DNA of 64,000 bases from Paraburkholderia caffeinitolerans (lineage in GTDB: Bacteria; Pseudomonadota; Gammaproteobacteria; Burkholderiales; Burkholderiaceae): assembly GCF_902859945.1 (NCBI RefSeq), contig NZ_CADIKL010000027.1, forward strand, positions 1 to 64,000, read 5' to 3'. The first letter of the stretch is position 1, and each line of letters begins with the position of its first letter. A model generated the notes under the pieces. The model worked only from the letters and a program-made list of their open reading frames with translations, ran no database searches and was not told the origin of the DNA. Of this stretch, positions 26,368 to 34,391 are shown one piece after another. The position numbers and the translations under genes are program-made.

Positions 26368-26476
26368 CGATCGGCCTGACGACTGGATTGTTACGATCGG
26401 TTTCAAAATTGCCCGAACGATAATCGGGCAAAAAGCTATGCTTCGCGCACTAACAACACGAGGGAGGCGAAGCATC

Positions 26477-27655
26477 ATGAACGTAACCTGGAAGGCTTTG
26501 GCCCTGACGGGCCTGTTTCCCCTCGTGCTGGCAGGGTGCGGCGGTGGTGGCGGCGGCGATGGCGGTAGCGGCGCGACCAGCGCCGCCCAGACCGGCACGC
26601 TGAACGTTGCCATGACCGACGCGCCGTCATGCGGCTTCGATCACGTCTACGTCACGGTCTCGCAGGTTCGCGTAAACGCGAGTGCGAACGCAGGCGACAA
26701 CGATGCCGGCTGGTCGACGATTTCGCTGGCGACGCCGCAGAAAATCGACCTGCTGTCGCTGACCAATGGCACGCTGGCGGATCTCGGCCAGACTGCGCTG
26801 CCGGCCGGCCAATATCAGCAAGTCCGCCTCGTGTTGGCGTCGAATACGGGCAACACGCTGTCGAACTCGGTCGTGCCGACGGGCGGCGCCGAGCAGCCGC
26901 TCGCGACGCCGAGCGCGACCCAAAGCGGCTACAAGATCATCACGCCGTTCACGGTGCAGCCGAACACGCTCGTCGATCTCATCCTCGACTTCAACGCGTG
27001 CAAGTCGATCGTGCAGAAGGGCAACGGCGGCTATCAGCTGAAGCCGGTCGTGACCGCGACGCCGACCGTCGTGAGCGGTTCGATCTCGGGCTACGTCGCG
27101 CAGGCCGAGGCGGGCGCGATCGTGTACGCGGAGCAGAACGGCCAGGTCGTCAAGGGCACGGTTGCGGACAGCACCGGCAAGTTCGTGCTGTCGCCGCTCG
27201 TGCAGAGCTCGACGCAGGGCAACTACGATGTCGTGATCGTGGAGAACAATTTTGCGTCGGGTATTGTCCGCTCGGTGCCCGTGGTGGTGAACGCGGACAC
27301 GCCCGTGTCGACGTCGGCCGCGCCACTCACGCTGCCCGCATCGCCGATGGGCAGCGTGAGTGGCAACGCGACGCCCTCCGCGCAAGCACTCGTGCGCGCG
27401 CTGCAGGTGATCGGCGGGAGTCCTTACGAGATTGCGGCCATCAATGCTAACGGGGATACCGGCAACTACGCGCTGTCGCTGCCGACGGGCGCGCCGTTCG
27501 CCGGCACTTACTCGAATGCCCTGCCGATCTCGCTTACGGCGGCATCGACGGTTGCGGGGCTGTACACGATCGAAGCCGATGCGGCGTCTGGCGCGGTGCA
27601 GTCGGCGAACGTCAACGCGGCGACCAACCCGACGGGTGTCAACTTCTCGTTCTGA
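26477..27655 (+). CDS. DUF4382 domain lipoprotein
   Basis: A 392-residue lipoprotein starts MNVTWKALALTGLFPLVLAG (lipobox LAGC, then poly-Gly). The DUF4382 domain follows (about 40-190), with TGTLNVAMTDAPSCGFDHVY, KIDLLSLTNGTLADLG and LIDFNACKSI-type beta strands. The second half is a carboxypeptidase-regulatory-like beta sandwich (ISGYVAQAEAGAIVYAEQN and DSTGKFVLSPLV). These are surface or periplasmic binding modules with no known ligand. The ATG has AGGGAGGCGAAGC before it. It lies 110 bases after liuD and probably has its own promoter. Confidence 0.88.
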   Translation: MNVTWKALALTGLFPLVLAGCGGGGGGDGGSGATSAAQTGTLNVAMTDAPSCGFDHVYVTVSQVRVNASANAGDNDAGWSTISLATPQKIDLLSLTNGTLADLGQTALPAGQYQQVRLVLASNTGNTLSNSVVPTGGAEQPLATPSATQSGYKIITPFTVQPNTLVDLILDFNACKSIVQKGNGGYQLKPVVTATPTVVSGSISGYVAQAEAGAIVYAEQNGQVVKGTVADSTGKFVLSPLVQSSTQGNYDVVIVENNFASGIVRSVPVVVNADTPVSTSAAPLTLPASPMGSVSGNATPSAQALVRALQVIGGSPYEIAAINANGDTGNYALSLPTGAPFAGTYSNALPISLTAASTVAGLYTIEADAASGAVQSANVNAATNPTGVNFSF

Positions 27656-27680
27656 TGTAACGGATCAATCGGTGTAATTG

Positions 27681-27709
27681 GAAAGGGCCGCTTGCGGCCC
27701 TTTCTTTTT
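27681..27709 (+). terminator. Rho-independent terminator
   Basis: An 11-bp stem GAAAGGGCCGC with its complement and a 2-base loop is followed by TTTTT. It ends the DUF4382 lipoprotein transcript. Confidence 0.88.
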
Positions 27710-27731
27710 GCTGCGGGGGCGAGATGGACCT

Positions 27732-28205
27732 TTACGCCTCATCCTTCACCGGCGGCGCAAACTGCAACGCCACCGCAATCCGGTTCCATGCGTTGATATT
27801 GGCGATGGCGGCCGTCAAGAACGCCATCTGCTCTCCGGGAAACTGCTCTGCCACCTTCCGGTACAGCGCATCGCTTACGCCTTCATGCAGCTTCGACCTG
27901 AGCGCTTCCGTATAGGCCAGCGCGGCTTGCTCGCGCTCGCTATAAAGCGCGGGCGCCTCATGCCACGCCGCCACCAGATCGAGCTTCGCACGCGGAATGT
28001 TCTTCTCACGCGCGATATTCAGATGGAACTGAATGCAGAACGCGCAGCCATTGATTTGCGACGCGCGGATTTTCAGCAATTCGGTGAGCGGCTTTTCGAG
28101 CCCCGAATCGTCGACGGCCTTGCTCATGGCCGAAAGCGCGCTGGCCACCTGGGCGGCGTCGCGCCGAAAGGCTTCGTAGCTGATGCGGGAGGACGGGCTG
28201 GACAT
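27732..28205 (-). CDS. AhpD-like carboxymuconolactone decarboxylase family protein
   Basis: A 157-residue, alpha-helical protein of the AhpD fold. The redox motif is INGCAFCIQFH, a CxxC followed by a conserved His, as in alkylhydroperoxidase AhpD. Members reduce peroxides with partner thiols or act on muconolactone; the CxxC favours the first. It is divergent from a MarR gene with a strong operator in the 66-base gap, a layout typical of oxidant- or phenolic-sensing pairs (OhrR/MarR). The start MSSPSSRISYEAFRRD is the first ATG. Confident on family, moderate on role. Confidence 0.92.
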   Translation of the reverse strand: MSSPSSRISYEAFRRDAAQVASALSAMSKAVDDSGLEKPLTELLKIRASQINGCAFCIQFHLNIAREKNIPRAKLDLVAAWHEAPALYSEREQAALAYTEALRSKLHEGVSDALYRKVAEQFPGEQMAFLTAAIANINAWNRIAVALQFAPPVKDEA

Positions 28206-28230
28206 GACTGGACCTCGCGTCGGTTGCAGG

Positions 28231-28273
28231 ATAATATCAGAGCACGAACATCATATTCGAACTCTGACATTAT
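28231..28273. promoter_or_regulatory. Candidate MarR operator between the AhpD-like and MarR genes
   Basis: Two 12-base arms, ATAATATCAGAG and CTCTGACATTAT, are inverted (11 of 12 matching) around 19 bases. A second nested palindrome CGAACATCATATTCG lies inside, at 28245-28259. The right arm overlaps the MarR start codon at 28272. The position fits autorepression and control of the divergent gene. Confidence 0.6.
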
Positions 28274-28784
28274 GCGCAAGACCGTGAAATCCGCGAATCC
28301 CGTGACCAGGAACCCTGGCGAGCGCAACGCGCCTATTCCCGCCCCCGGTGAAGGCAAGCGTGGCGAGGCTGGTCACATGGGCTATCTGCTGCGCCAGGCC
28401 GGCGCGGCGCAGCGCCTGCGGATGGAGCGCGCGCTGGCCGATCTCGGCATCACGCCGCCGCAATTCGTGGTGTTGACCATGCTTGCGGCTTATCCCGGCG
28501 TTTCGGGCGCCGATCTCGCGCGGCTCGCGGTGCTTACGCCGCAAACGGTCAGTGTGATCGTCGCGAATCTCGAACGCGCCGGCGCGATCGAGCGCAGGCC
28601 GCATCCGGTGCACGGCCGCATTCAGCAGATCGAGGTGACGGGTGCGGGCGAGGCCTTGCTCAAGCAGTGTCGCTCGCGTGTGAAAAAGCTCGAAGCGCAG
28701 ATGACCGAAGGCTTCACGCAGGAAGAAGAGCAGGTGATCCGCCGCTGGTTGGCGCGACTGGCGCGCGAAGACGAAGCGGCGTAG
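28272..28784 (+). CDS. MarR-family transcriptional regulator
   Basis: A 170-residue winged-helix dimer. The N-terminal 35 residues are basic and probably disordered. The MarR core begins GYLLRQAGAAQRLRMERAL. The recognition helix is VLTPQTVSVIVANLERAG, with the wing RRPHPVHGRIQQIEVT. It is divergent from the AhpD-like gene, which it probably represses by binding the palindrome that covers both starts. There is no cysteine to act as an OhrR-type peroxide sensor, so the inducer is more likely a small ligand than peroxide itself. It converges on the CDP-DAG diphosphatase gene, 16 bases away. Confidence 0.92.
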   Translation: MRKTVKSANPVTRNPGERNAPIPAPGEGKRGEAGHMGYLLRQAGAAQRLRMERALADLGITPPQFVVLTMLAAYPGVSGADLARLAVLTPQTVSVIVANLERAGAIERRPHPVHGRIQQIEVTGAGEALLKQCRSRVKKLEAQMTEGFTQEEEQVIRRWLARLAREDEAA

Positions 28785-28800
28785 GCCTCTGCGCGCCGTC

Positions 28801-29586
28801 TTATTGCGCGCGAGCGAGCGCGCAGGAATGATCGAGCAGCCCTTCAGCGGTGCCTGTGCCGCCTTCCACGTCCAGCCCGCTATTGACGACGAGCCAGCCG
28901 TCGCGCGCGGTGTCGGCGCCGGCGCCGGTCACGAGGATCGTCTGCACCGCCATGCTTTGCTTCGGCCCCAGATCGCGCTCGACCACGCGGAACGGATTGC
29001 CTTGATCGGCGAGGCTCATCACGCGCGTAACGCGATAGCGCTTGCCGTCCAGCGTCGTCCAGCGCCACGTGCCGGGCGCGTCGTGGCGATACGGCGCGAG
29101 CGCGTCGGCAATATCGTTGCGCATGCAATCGACGTGGATATGCAACTGGTTCTGCGAGCGCCGCTGCGACGAATTGATTTCGAGGCCGAGTTGAGTGGGC
29201 GCGAGCGTCGCCTTCAGCCTGGCGTCCACGTAACGTCCCGCGGACCACGCGCCAACCCAGTATTCGGGCGAGCCGCCATAGAGAATCTCGGGGGTTTCGA
29301 TGCCCGTCACGCGGTCGGTCGGTATCAGCAGATATTGCGCGCGTCCGTTGATGTCTTTGAGCACGGCATAGCGCTTCTGGAAATCGACGCTCGTGCAGGG
29401 GCCGGGATCGCCTTTGTCGCGCGCATTCGGCACACATTGTTCGCCGACGACCTTCCAGAGTCCGCTTGAGTCGAGCGTCGAAAGACGCGCGCAACTAGTG
29501 GCGAACAACACGGCGGCCAATGCGGCAGCCAACGAAGCGAAACGCGCAGCACGCGCGGAGGCGACAGCAAAGGAAACGTGAGGCAT
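28801..29586 (-). CDS. cdh: CDP-diacylglycerol diphosphatase
   Basis: Cleaves CDP-diacylglycerol to phosphatidate and CMP in phospholipid metabolism. The 261-residue product is membrane-anchored by its N-terminal segment (LAAALAAVLFATSC). The conserved family blocks are visible: YAVLKDINGRAQYLLIPTDR, INSSQRRSQNQLHIHVDC (a HIT-like histidine motif, HIHVD) and SLADQGNPFRVV. I chose the ATG at 29586 (MPHVSFAV), since a longer frame upstream has no signal. The Cys after the hydrophobic stretch could be lipidated or simply lie after the anchor. Confidence 0.88.
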   Translation of the reverse strand: MPHVSFAVASARAARFASLAAALAAVLFATSCARLSTLDSSGLWKVVGEQCVPNARDKGDPGPCTSVDFQKRYAVLKDINGRAQYLLIPTDRVTGIETPEILYGGSPEYWVGAWSAGRYVDARLKATLAPTQLGLEINSSQRRSQNQLHIHVDCMRNDIADALAPYRHDAPGTWRWTTLDGKRYRVTRVMSLADQGNPFRVVERDLGPKQSMAVQTILVTGAGADTARDGWLVVNSGLDVEGGTGTAEGLLDHSCALARAQ

Positions 29587-29689
29587 CGGCGCTAAACAGA
29601 GATGTCGGGCAAATCGGAAATGGGCCGCGCGATGCGCTCGCGCGGGCTCGCCTTGCTGCCGCGAGTGTAGCCGATGCAATGTGGCGTGT

Positions 29690-30001
29690 TTATTTACGGC
29701 GCGGATGAAACGTGACGGGTTGCTCGCGCGATGCCGCGCCGGCGCTCAGGGTTGCATCGGCGGGCCCGCAGGTTCCGCACGTATCGCAGCCATCGCCGCA
29801 ATTGCCGGTGGCGCCTTTGGGTTGCACGAAGCGCCCCATGCGTTGCGCGAAGGCGCCGCGTTGCGGCCGCAGCAGCACCGCCGCGGCGGCGGCTTGCCAG
29901 CGCGTGCTCGTTTTCGGCGCGAGCTTGCGCAGCGCGGTCCAGAGGCTCGCCGCCACCAGCAGCGCGATAACCGCATATTGGACAACGAGACTCGTGCTCA
30001 T
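29690..30001 (-). CDS. FeoB-associated Cys-rich membrane protein
   Basis: A 103-residue protein starts MSTSLVVQYAVIALLVAASL, a single membrane helix. It carries a Cys cluster at about residues 68-78, in NCGDGCDTCGTCG, plus a basic C-terminus. Its start overlaps the feoB stop by four bases (ATGA), so it is translationally coupled. Small Cys-rich proteins linked to FeoB occur in many bacteria and may act as iron or redox switches, or as FeoC substitutes. The role here is inferred from position. Confidence 0.82.
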   Translation of the reverse strand: MSTSLVVQYAVIALLVAASLWTALRKLAPKTSTRWQAAAAAVLLRPQRGAFAQRMGRFVQPKGATGNCGDGCDTCGTCGPADATLSAGAASREQPVTFHPRRK

Positions 30002-31848
30002 AGGAAGCGGCTCGCGATCTGGTACGTGATGAATGAGGCCGCGTAGGCCACCACGAACATATAGCTGAACGAGATCGCCGCGGCGCGCCACGAACGCGTC
30101 TCGCGGCGGATCACGGCGAGCGTCGACATGCATTGCGGCGCGAACGCGAACCACACCATCAGCGACAGCGCGCTGGCCACGGAAAAGTTTTGCGCGAGCG
30201 TGTGGCCGAGCGCGGCAATGTCGCCGTCGCCGCTCGCCACCGAGTAGACCGTCGCCAGCGCGGCCACCGCCGTTTCGCGCGCGGCGAACGCGGGGATGAG
30301 CGCGAGGCTCATCTGCCAGTTGAAGCCGAGCGGCGCGAACGGCCATTGCAGCGCGCGGCCCAGATAGCCCGCGATCGTGTAGTCGATGGCCGGTTGCGTC
30401 GCGCCATCGGGCGGCGAGGGGAACGTGGAGATGAACCACATCAGCACGGTCAGCGCGAGGATGATGCCGGTCAGGCGCTTCAAAAAGATCGAGCCGCGCT
30501 CCCACAAGCCGATGGCGATGTCGCGCGCGCGCGGCAGGCGGTACGAGGGCAACTCCATCAGCAGCGCATGTTCGCCGTGATCGCGGCGCATTTTCTTCAT
30601 GACCCAGCCCACCGCCATCGCGCCCGCGATGCCAGCCACATACAGCGCGAACAGCACGAGCCCTTGCAGGTTGAACACGCCGAGGATCAGCCGGTGCGGA
30701 ATGAATGCGCCGATCAGGAGCGCGTAGACGGGCAGCCGCGCCGAGCACGTCATGAGCGGCGCAACGAGTATCGTGGCGAGCCGGTCGCGCGGATCGGAGA
30801 TGCTGCGCGTGCCCATCACGCCCGGAATCGCGCACGCGAAGCTCGAGAGTAGTGGAATGAACGAGCGGCCCGTCAGGCCCACGGAGACCATCATGCGGTC
30901 GAGCAGGAAGGCCGCGCGCGGCAGGTAACCCGACTCCTCCAGCACGAGGATGAAGAAGAACAGCACGAGAATCTCGGGCAAAAAGCCGAGCACCGTGCCC
31001 ACGCCGCCGAACAGCGCATCGGTGACGAGGCTGCGCAGCGGGCCGTCGGGCAGCGCCGCGCCCACCACGCCGCCAAGCCAGCCAAAGCCGTCGCCGATGG
31101 CGTCGGTGAGCGGCTTGCCGAGCGAATAGACGGCCTGGAACACCAGGAACATCACCGCCGCGAGAATCAGCGGGCCGAACACCGGATGCAGGGCGAAGCG
31201 GTCGATGGCATCGTCGCGCGCATCGGTGGCGCGCGGCATGGTCACGGTAGCGGCAAGAATGCGCCGCACCGTGGCGTGCGCATCGGCGTCGCCGTCGTTC
31301 GTGCTGCCTTCGTGTGATGCGGGCACAGCATCGTTGCCCACGCGCTCTATTAGATCGATAAGTCCGTGCGCGCCGCCGCGCCGTACGGCTACGGTTTCGA
31401 CCACGGGCATGCCGAGTTCGCGCGAAAGCGCGGCGACATCGACCACTACGCCACGGCGTCGCGCGGCGTCCATCATGTTGAGCGCCAGCACGACCGGACG
31501 GCCCATGTGCTTGACTTCGAGCACGAAGCGCAGATGCAGGCGCAGGTTGGTGGCGTCGGCCACGCAGACGATCAGGTCGGGCGCGGCCTCGCCCGGATAG
31601 CGGCCGAGCAGCACGTCGCGGGTGACGCACTCGTCGGGGCTGGTCGATTCGAAACTGTAGGCGCCGGGCAGGTCGAGCACCTGGATATGGCGCCCGCCTG
31701 GCGTGGCGAAGCGGCCTTCCTTGCGCTCGACAGTCACGCCCGCGTAGTTCGCCACCTTCTGGCGCGCGCCCGTGAGCAGATTGAAGAGCGCGGTCTTGCC
31801 GCAATTGGGATTGCCGACGAGGGCGATGCGCAGCGGTGCCTGGCTCAT
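29998..31848 (-). CDS. feoB: Ferrous iron transporter FeoB
   Basis: FeoB is a GTPase-linked Fe(II) importer of the inner membrane. The 616-residue protein has the G1 motif GNPNCGKTALFN near residue 13, LDLPGAYSFEST for G3 and LALNMMDAARRRG (G4, NxxD). Gate-type helices and the core membrane region follow (EESGYLPRAAFLLDR, GTRSISDPRDRLATI). It is shorter than the E. coli form (773), with a compact linker. It overlaps feoA by four bases upstream and the Cys-rich gene by four downstream. A Fur box precedes the operon. Confidence 0.96.
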   Translation of the reverse strand: MSQAPLRIALVGNPNCGKTALFNLLTGARQKVANYAGVTVERKEGRFATPGGRHIQVLDLPGAYSFESTSPDECVTRDVLLGRYPGEAAPDLIVCVADATNLRLHLRFVLEVKHMGRPVVLALNMMDAARRRGVVVDVAALSRELGMPVVETVAVRRGGAHGLIDLIERVGNDAVPASHEGSTNDGDADAHATVRRILAATVTMPRATDARDDAIDRFALHPVFGPLILAAVMFLVFQAVYSLGKPLTDAIGDGFGWLGGVVGAALPDGPLRSLVTDALFGGVGTVLGFLPEILVLFFFILVLEESGYLPRAAFLLDRMMVSVGLTGRSFIPLLSSFACAIPGVMGTRSISDPRDRLATILVAPLMTCSARLPVYALLIGAFIPHRLILGVFNLQGLVLFALYVAGIAGAMAVGWVMKKMRRDHGEHALLMELPSYRLPRARDIAIGLWERGSIFLKRLTGIILALTVLMWFISTFPSPPDGATQPAIDYTIAGYLGRALQWPFAPLGFNWQMSLALIPAFAARETAVAALATVYSVASGDGDIAALGHTLAQNFSVASALSLMVWFAFAPQCMSTLAVIRRETRSWRAAAISFSYMFVVAYAASFITYQIASRFL

Positions 31849-32102
31849 GCGGCGGCTCCCGTGCCGGCGTTCAGGCTCACGCTCACGCGCTGTGCCTCCG
31901 CGCGGCGCAGCGCGAAGCGCGTCGAGCCGATCTGCACGAGCAGCGGGTCGGCGCCCCATGGCGCGCGCGCCACCACGCGCACGGGCTCGCCGGAGACGAA
32001 GCCGAGGTCGCGCAGACGCTGGGCGATCGGGTCGTGCGCCGAGACGTCCTCGACGTCCTCGACCCAGGCACTGGCATTCTTGGGCAGATCGGTCAACCGC
32101 AT
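31845..32102 (-). CDS. feoA: Ferrous iron transport protein FeoA
   Basis: A small cytosolic SH3-like protein (85 residues) required for FeoB activity. It reads MRLTDLPKNASAWVEDVED..., with RLRDLGFVSGEPVRVVARAP as the conserved central strand-turn and LLVQIGSTRFALRRAEA as the last strands. It is the first gene of feoA-feoB-Cys-rich, each pair overlapping by four bases, and is preceded by a Fur box 20-40 bases upstream of its ATG. Low iron should derepress it. Confidence 0.95.
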   Translation of the reverse strand: MRLTDLPKNASAWVEDVEDVSAHDPIAQRLRDLGFVSGEPVRVVARAPWGADPLLVQIGSTRFALRRAEAQRVSVSLNAGTGAAA

Positions 32103-32122
32103 GGGGAATTCTGTCGTCTTGA

Positions 32123-32141
32123 AATGAGAACGGTTCTCATT
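32123..32141. promoter_or_regulatory. Fur box upstream of feoA
   Basis: AATGAGAACGGTTCTCATT is an inverted repeat of 8-base arms around a 3-base centre and matches the Fur consensus. It lies 20-38 bases before the feoA ATG, in the promoter region. Confidence 0.85.
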
Positions 32142-32301
32142 GTAACGGCGATGCGGAGGCTTGGGTGCGCAGCCGGACAGGCTGCTATCGACGCGAAAGG
32201 CGCGCTGGCTGGGGATCGGGCGCCCGGGCGGGGAGCGGACGGCTTAGTGTGCCGATATGCCGCATCGAAGCGCCCCGGCCTCCAGCGCGTCTTCAGCACG
32301 T

Positions 32302-32787
32302 TCAGAACTTCGGGCCGGAAGTCGAATCGACCTTGGCGCAACTGCCGCTAAAGTCCTCGAATCCGCTCGCCAGCGTAAGCTGGCCGGTCATGCGGTCGAT
32401 GCGGACCTTGGGCTTGTTGAGCGCGTTCAAGTGCAGGATGCCAGTTATTTCCCGGTCGCCGACGAACGCGTTCTCGAGCGCGAACCAGCCCTCCTGCGCG
32501 CTGTTGAGCTTCGGCACGAGATCGTGCGGCAGCTTCATTCTTACGCTGCCGCCGGCTATCTCGACGTTCACCGCGCCGCTGAATGGCCGATGCGAGGTCG
32601 TCGAACTGCTCGTGCTCTTCGTATAGCTGTGCGTCTTCTCGTCGTACACCATGCCGTTCGAAACTTGCGAGTCCAGCACCGTGCCCGATCCCTGGCAGAG
32701 TAGCGCCGTGGTGCTCTGTGCATGGGCGACCTGTACGCCGATTGATGCGAATGCAAGACCGGCGATCAGCACTTTGGAAGCGATCAT
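32302..32787 (-). CDS. Exported hypothetical protein (161 aa)
   Basis: A signal peptide (MIASKVLIAGLAFASIGVQVAHA, 23 residues) leads a secreted protein with two Cys residues (LLCQGSG, and FSGSCAKVDS), probably one disulfide. The mature part contains a Ser/Thr-rich stretch and the core VRMKLPHDLVPKLN, EGWFALENAFVGDREITG. I do not recognise the family. The ATG follows AAGGAAAAGTCTC. It is divergent from a second small exported gene 211 bases away, which suggests a common envelope theme. Confidence 0.75.
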   Translation of the reverse strand: MIASKVLIAGLAFASIGVQVAHAQSTTALLCQGSGTVLDSQVSNGMVYDEKTHSYTKSTSSSTTSHRPFSGAVNVEIAGGSVRMKLPHDLVPKLNSAQEGWFALENAFVGDREITGILHLNALNKPKVRIDRMTGQLTLASGFEDFSGSCAKVDSTSGPKF

Positions 32788-32998
32788 GAGACTTTTCCTT
32801 ATGGTTGAATCGTGGCTCCTGAAGCGCAACGATTTTCCCATGACAAGGTTTTCCGCACGCGCAAATCGTCCCTGAACGCGCAGCGCCCGGCACGCCCGGA
32901 TGAGTCGACGTAATGCCCGAAATTGGCGAGAATGCTGCGCGGGAATCTTCATGAGTCAGGCGCCGTCGGTGGCGCCGCTGCTCAATCTGGAAATCAAA

Positions 32999-33442
32999 AT
33001 GAAACGACTGCTACTCGCCGCGCTCGCGGCCGCCCTCGCCACCGCCTCGCTCGTCACGGGCGCGCACGCGCAAAGCAATGCGTCCGGGCCACTCGCCACA
33101 CCGTCGGGCGAGCTGCAATTCGTGCGCGACGATCGCGATTTTGTGGCGATGCTCAACAGGGAAAAATTCGATCGCTTCGACGCCAAGACGCTCATGCATT
33201 TCGACGAGGTTGGCGGCGAGAACGGCACGATCACGCGCACGCTCGTGCAGACGGCTTACGGTCCGGTGGTGTACGACCTGCGCCGCAATCCGCCGCTCGT
33301 GCAGCGCGCGAACGTGCGCATGACGGTCAAGCGCGTGTTCTGGCAGCCCGACGAAGCCGTGATGCAGAGCCCGGAAGGCTGGTTCCGGCTCAAGAACGGC
33401 ACGTTGACAAAGCTGCAATCGACGAAGACGACGTACCACTGA
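32999..33442 (+). CDS. Exported hypothetical protein (147 aa)
   Basis: A Sec signal peptide (MKRLLLAALAAALATASLVTGAHA) is followed by a small protein rich in charged residues. It contains ELQFVRDDRDFVAMLNREKF and ALQTAYGPVVYDLRRNP-like beta strands. The C-terminus reads EGWFRLKNGTLTKLQSTKTTYH. I do not recognise it; the repeated EGWF motif also occurs in the neighbouring divergent protein at 32302. It has only a weak ribosome binding site (GGAAAT). The true start could be the upstream in-frame ATG, but the signal peptide supports this one. Confidence 0.65.
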   Translation: MKRLLLAALAAALATASLVTGAHAQSNASGPLATPSGELQFVRDDRDFVAMLNREKFDRFDAKTLMHFDEVGGENGTITRTLVQTAYGPVVYDLRRNPPLVQRANVRMTVKRVFWQPDEAVMQSPEGWFRLKNGTLTKLQSTKTTYH

Positions 33443-33514
33443 TCGATCACGCGCGCACCGTCGCCGCTGTCTTGCGGTTTGGGCGCGGCGCGCGCGGGTC
33501 AGCCACTCAAGCCG

Positions 33515-34318
33515 TCACTGTGCGACCGGCACCGTGACGTCGGAGCCAAACCAGTGCTCCGAAATCTTCTTGAGCGTGCCGTCTTGCTTCAGCGAAGTGA
33601 GCGCGTCGTTGAGCGCTTTCTCGAACTTCGGATTGCCCTTGCGGAATGGGATGCCCATGTCCTGATTGGCGCCCTTGAGCACCGCGCCCGGGCGCAGCGG
33701 CAACTGTGAAGTCTTGATGATGTACGGCAGCATCAAACGGTCGTCGATGGTGGCGTCGATGCGCTTCGCGGCCAGGTCGCGCAGTTTCTCCGGCGCGCCC
33801 GGATAGGTCTGCACGTTGATGCCCTGCACGGCGCGCGCCATCTGGTCGTAGTTCGTGCCGAGCGTGACGCCGAGTTTCTTGTCGCCCTTGAACTCGTCGA
33901 GCGACTTGAATTCGCGCTTGTCATCGGCGCGCTGGATCAGCTGCGCGGCGGAATACGTATAAGGCTGGCTGAAATCGAGCGCCTGCTGGCGTTGCGGCGT
34001 GATGGTCACCTGATTGACGATCACGTCGAACTTCCCGGCCTGCAGCGCCGCGATAATGCCGCTCCATTCGGTCGGAATGAATTCCGGCTTCACGCCGAGC
34101 TTGGCCGCCACGGCTTTCGCGACGTCGACGTCGAAGCCCACGAGCTCACCCTTGCTGTCCCGGGAGTCGAACGGAGGATAGGTGCCTTCGAGGCCGATCT
34201 TGAGCACGCCGGCTTGTTTGACGCTGTCCAGCAGGTCTTCCGCATGGGCGGCAACGGCCGTGAGGCCAAAAGCCGATGCGGCAAGCACGCTGGTAAGGAG
34301 GAGCTTCGATAGCTTCAT
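33515..34318 (-). CDS. Amino-acid ABC transporter periplasmic binding protein
   Basis: A 267-residue type II solute-binding protein with a signal peptide (KLLLTSVLAASAFGLTAVAAHA). Family blocks include VLKIGLEGTYPPFDSRDSKG, GFDVDVAKAVAAKLG, IPTEWSGIIAALQAGKFDVI and NQVTITPQRQQALDFSQPY. The mature form resembles cystine- and lysine/arginine/histidine-type binding proteins such as FliY/TcyJ. No permease or ATPase gene adjoins it, so the transporter partner is elsewhere. Start MKLSKLL follows AGGAGACGTGCC. The ligand cannot be decided from sequence alone. Confidence 0.9.
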   Translation of the reverse strand: MKLSKLLLTSVLAASAFGLTAVAAHAEDLLDSVKQAGVLKIGLEGTYPPFDSRDSKGELVGFDVDVAKAVAAKLGVKPEFIPTEWSGIIAALQAGKFDVIVNQVTITPQRQQALDFSQPYTYSAAQLIQRADDKREFKSLDEFKGDKKLGVTLGTNYDQMARAVQGINVQTYPGAPEKLRDLAAKRIDATIDDRLMLPYIIKTSQLPLRPGAVLKGANQDMGIPFRKGNPKFEKALNDALTSLKQDGTLKKISEHWFGSDVTVPVAQ

Positions 34319-34391
34319 GGCACGTCTCCTGTTTCTTCGAATAGAGGACTGCGGTGGAGTGCGCGATACCGCGCGAAGGCATATTACCGCG

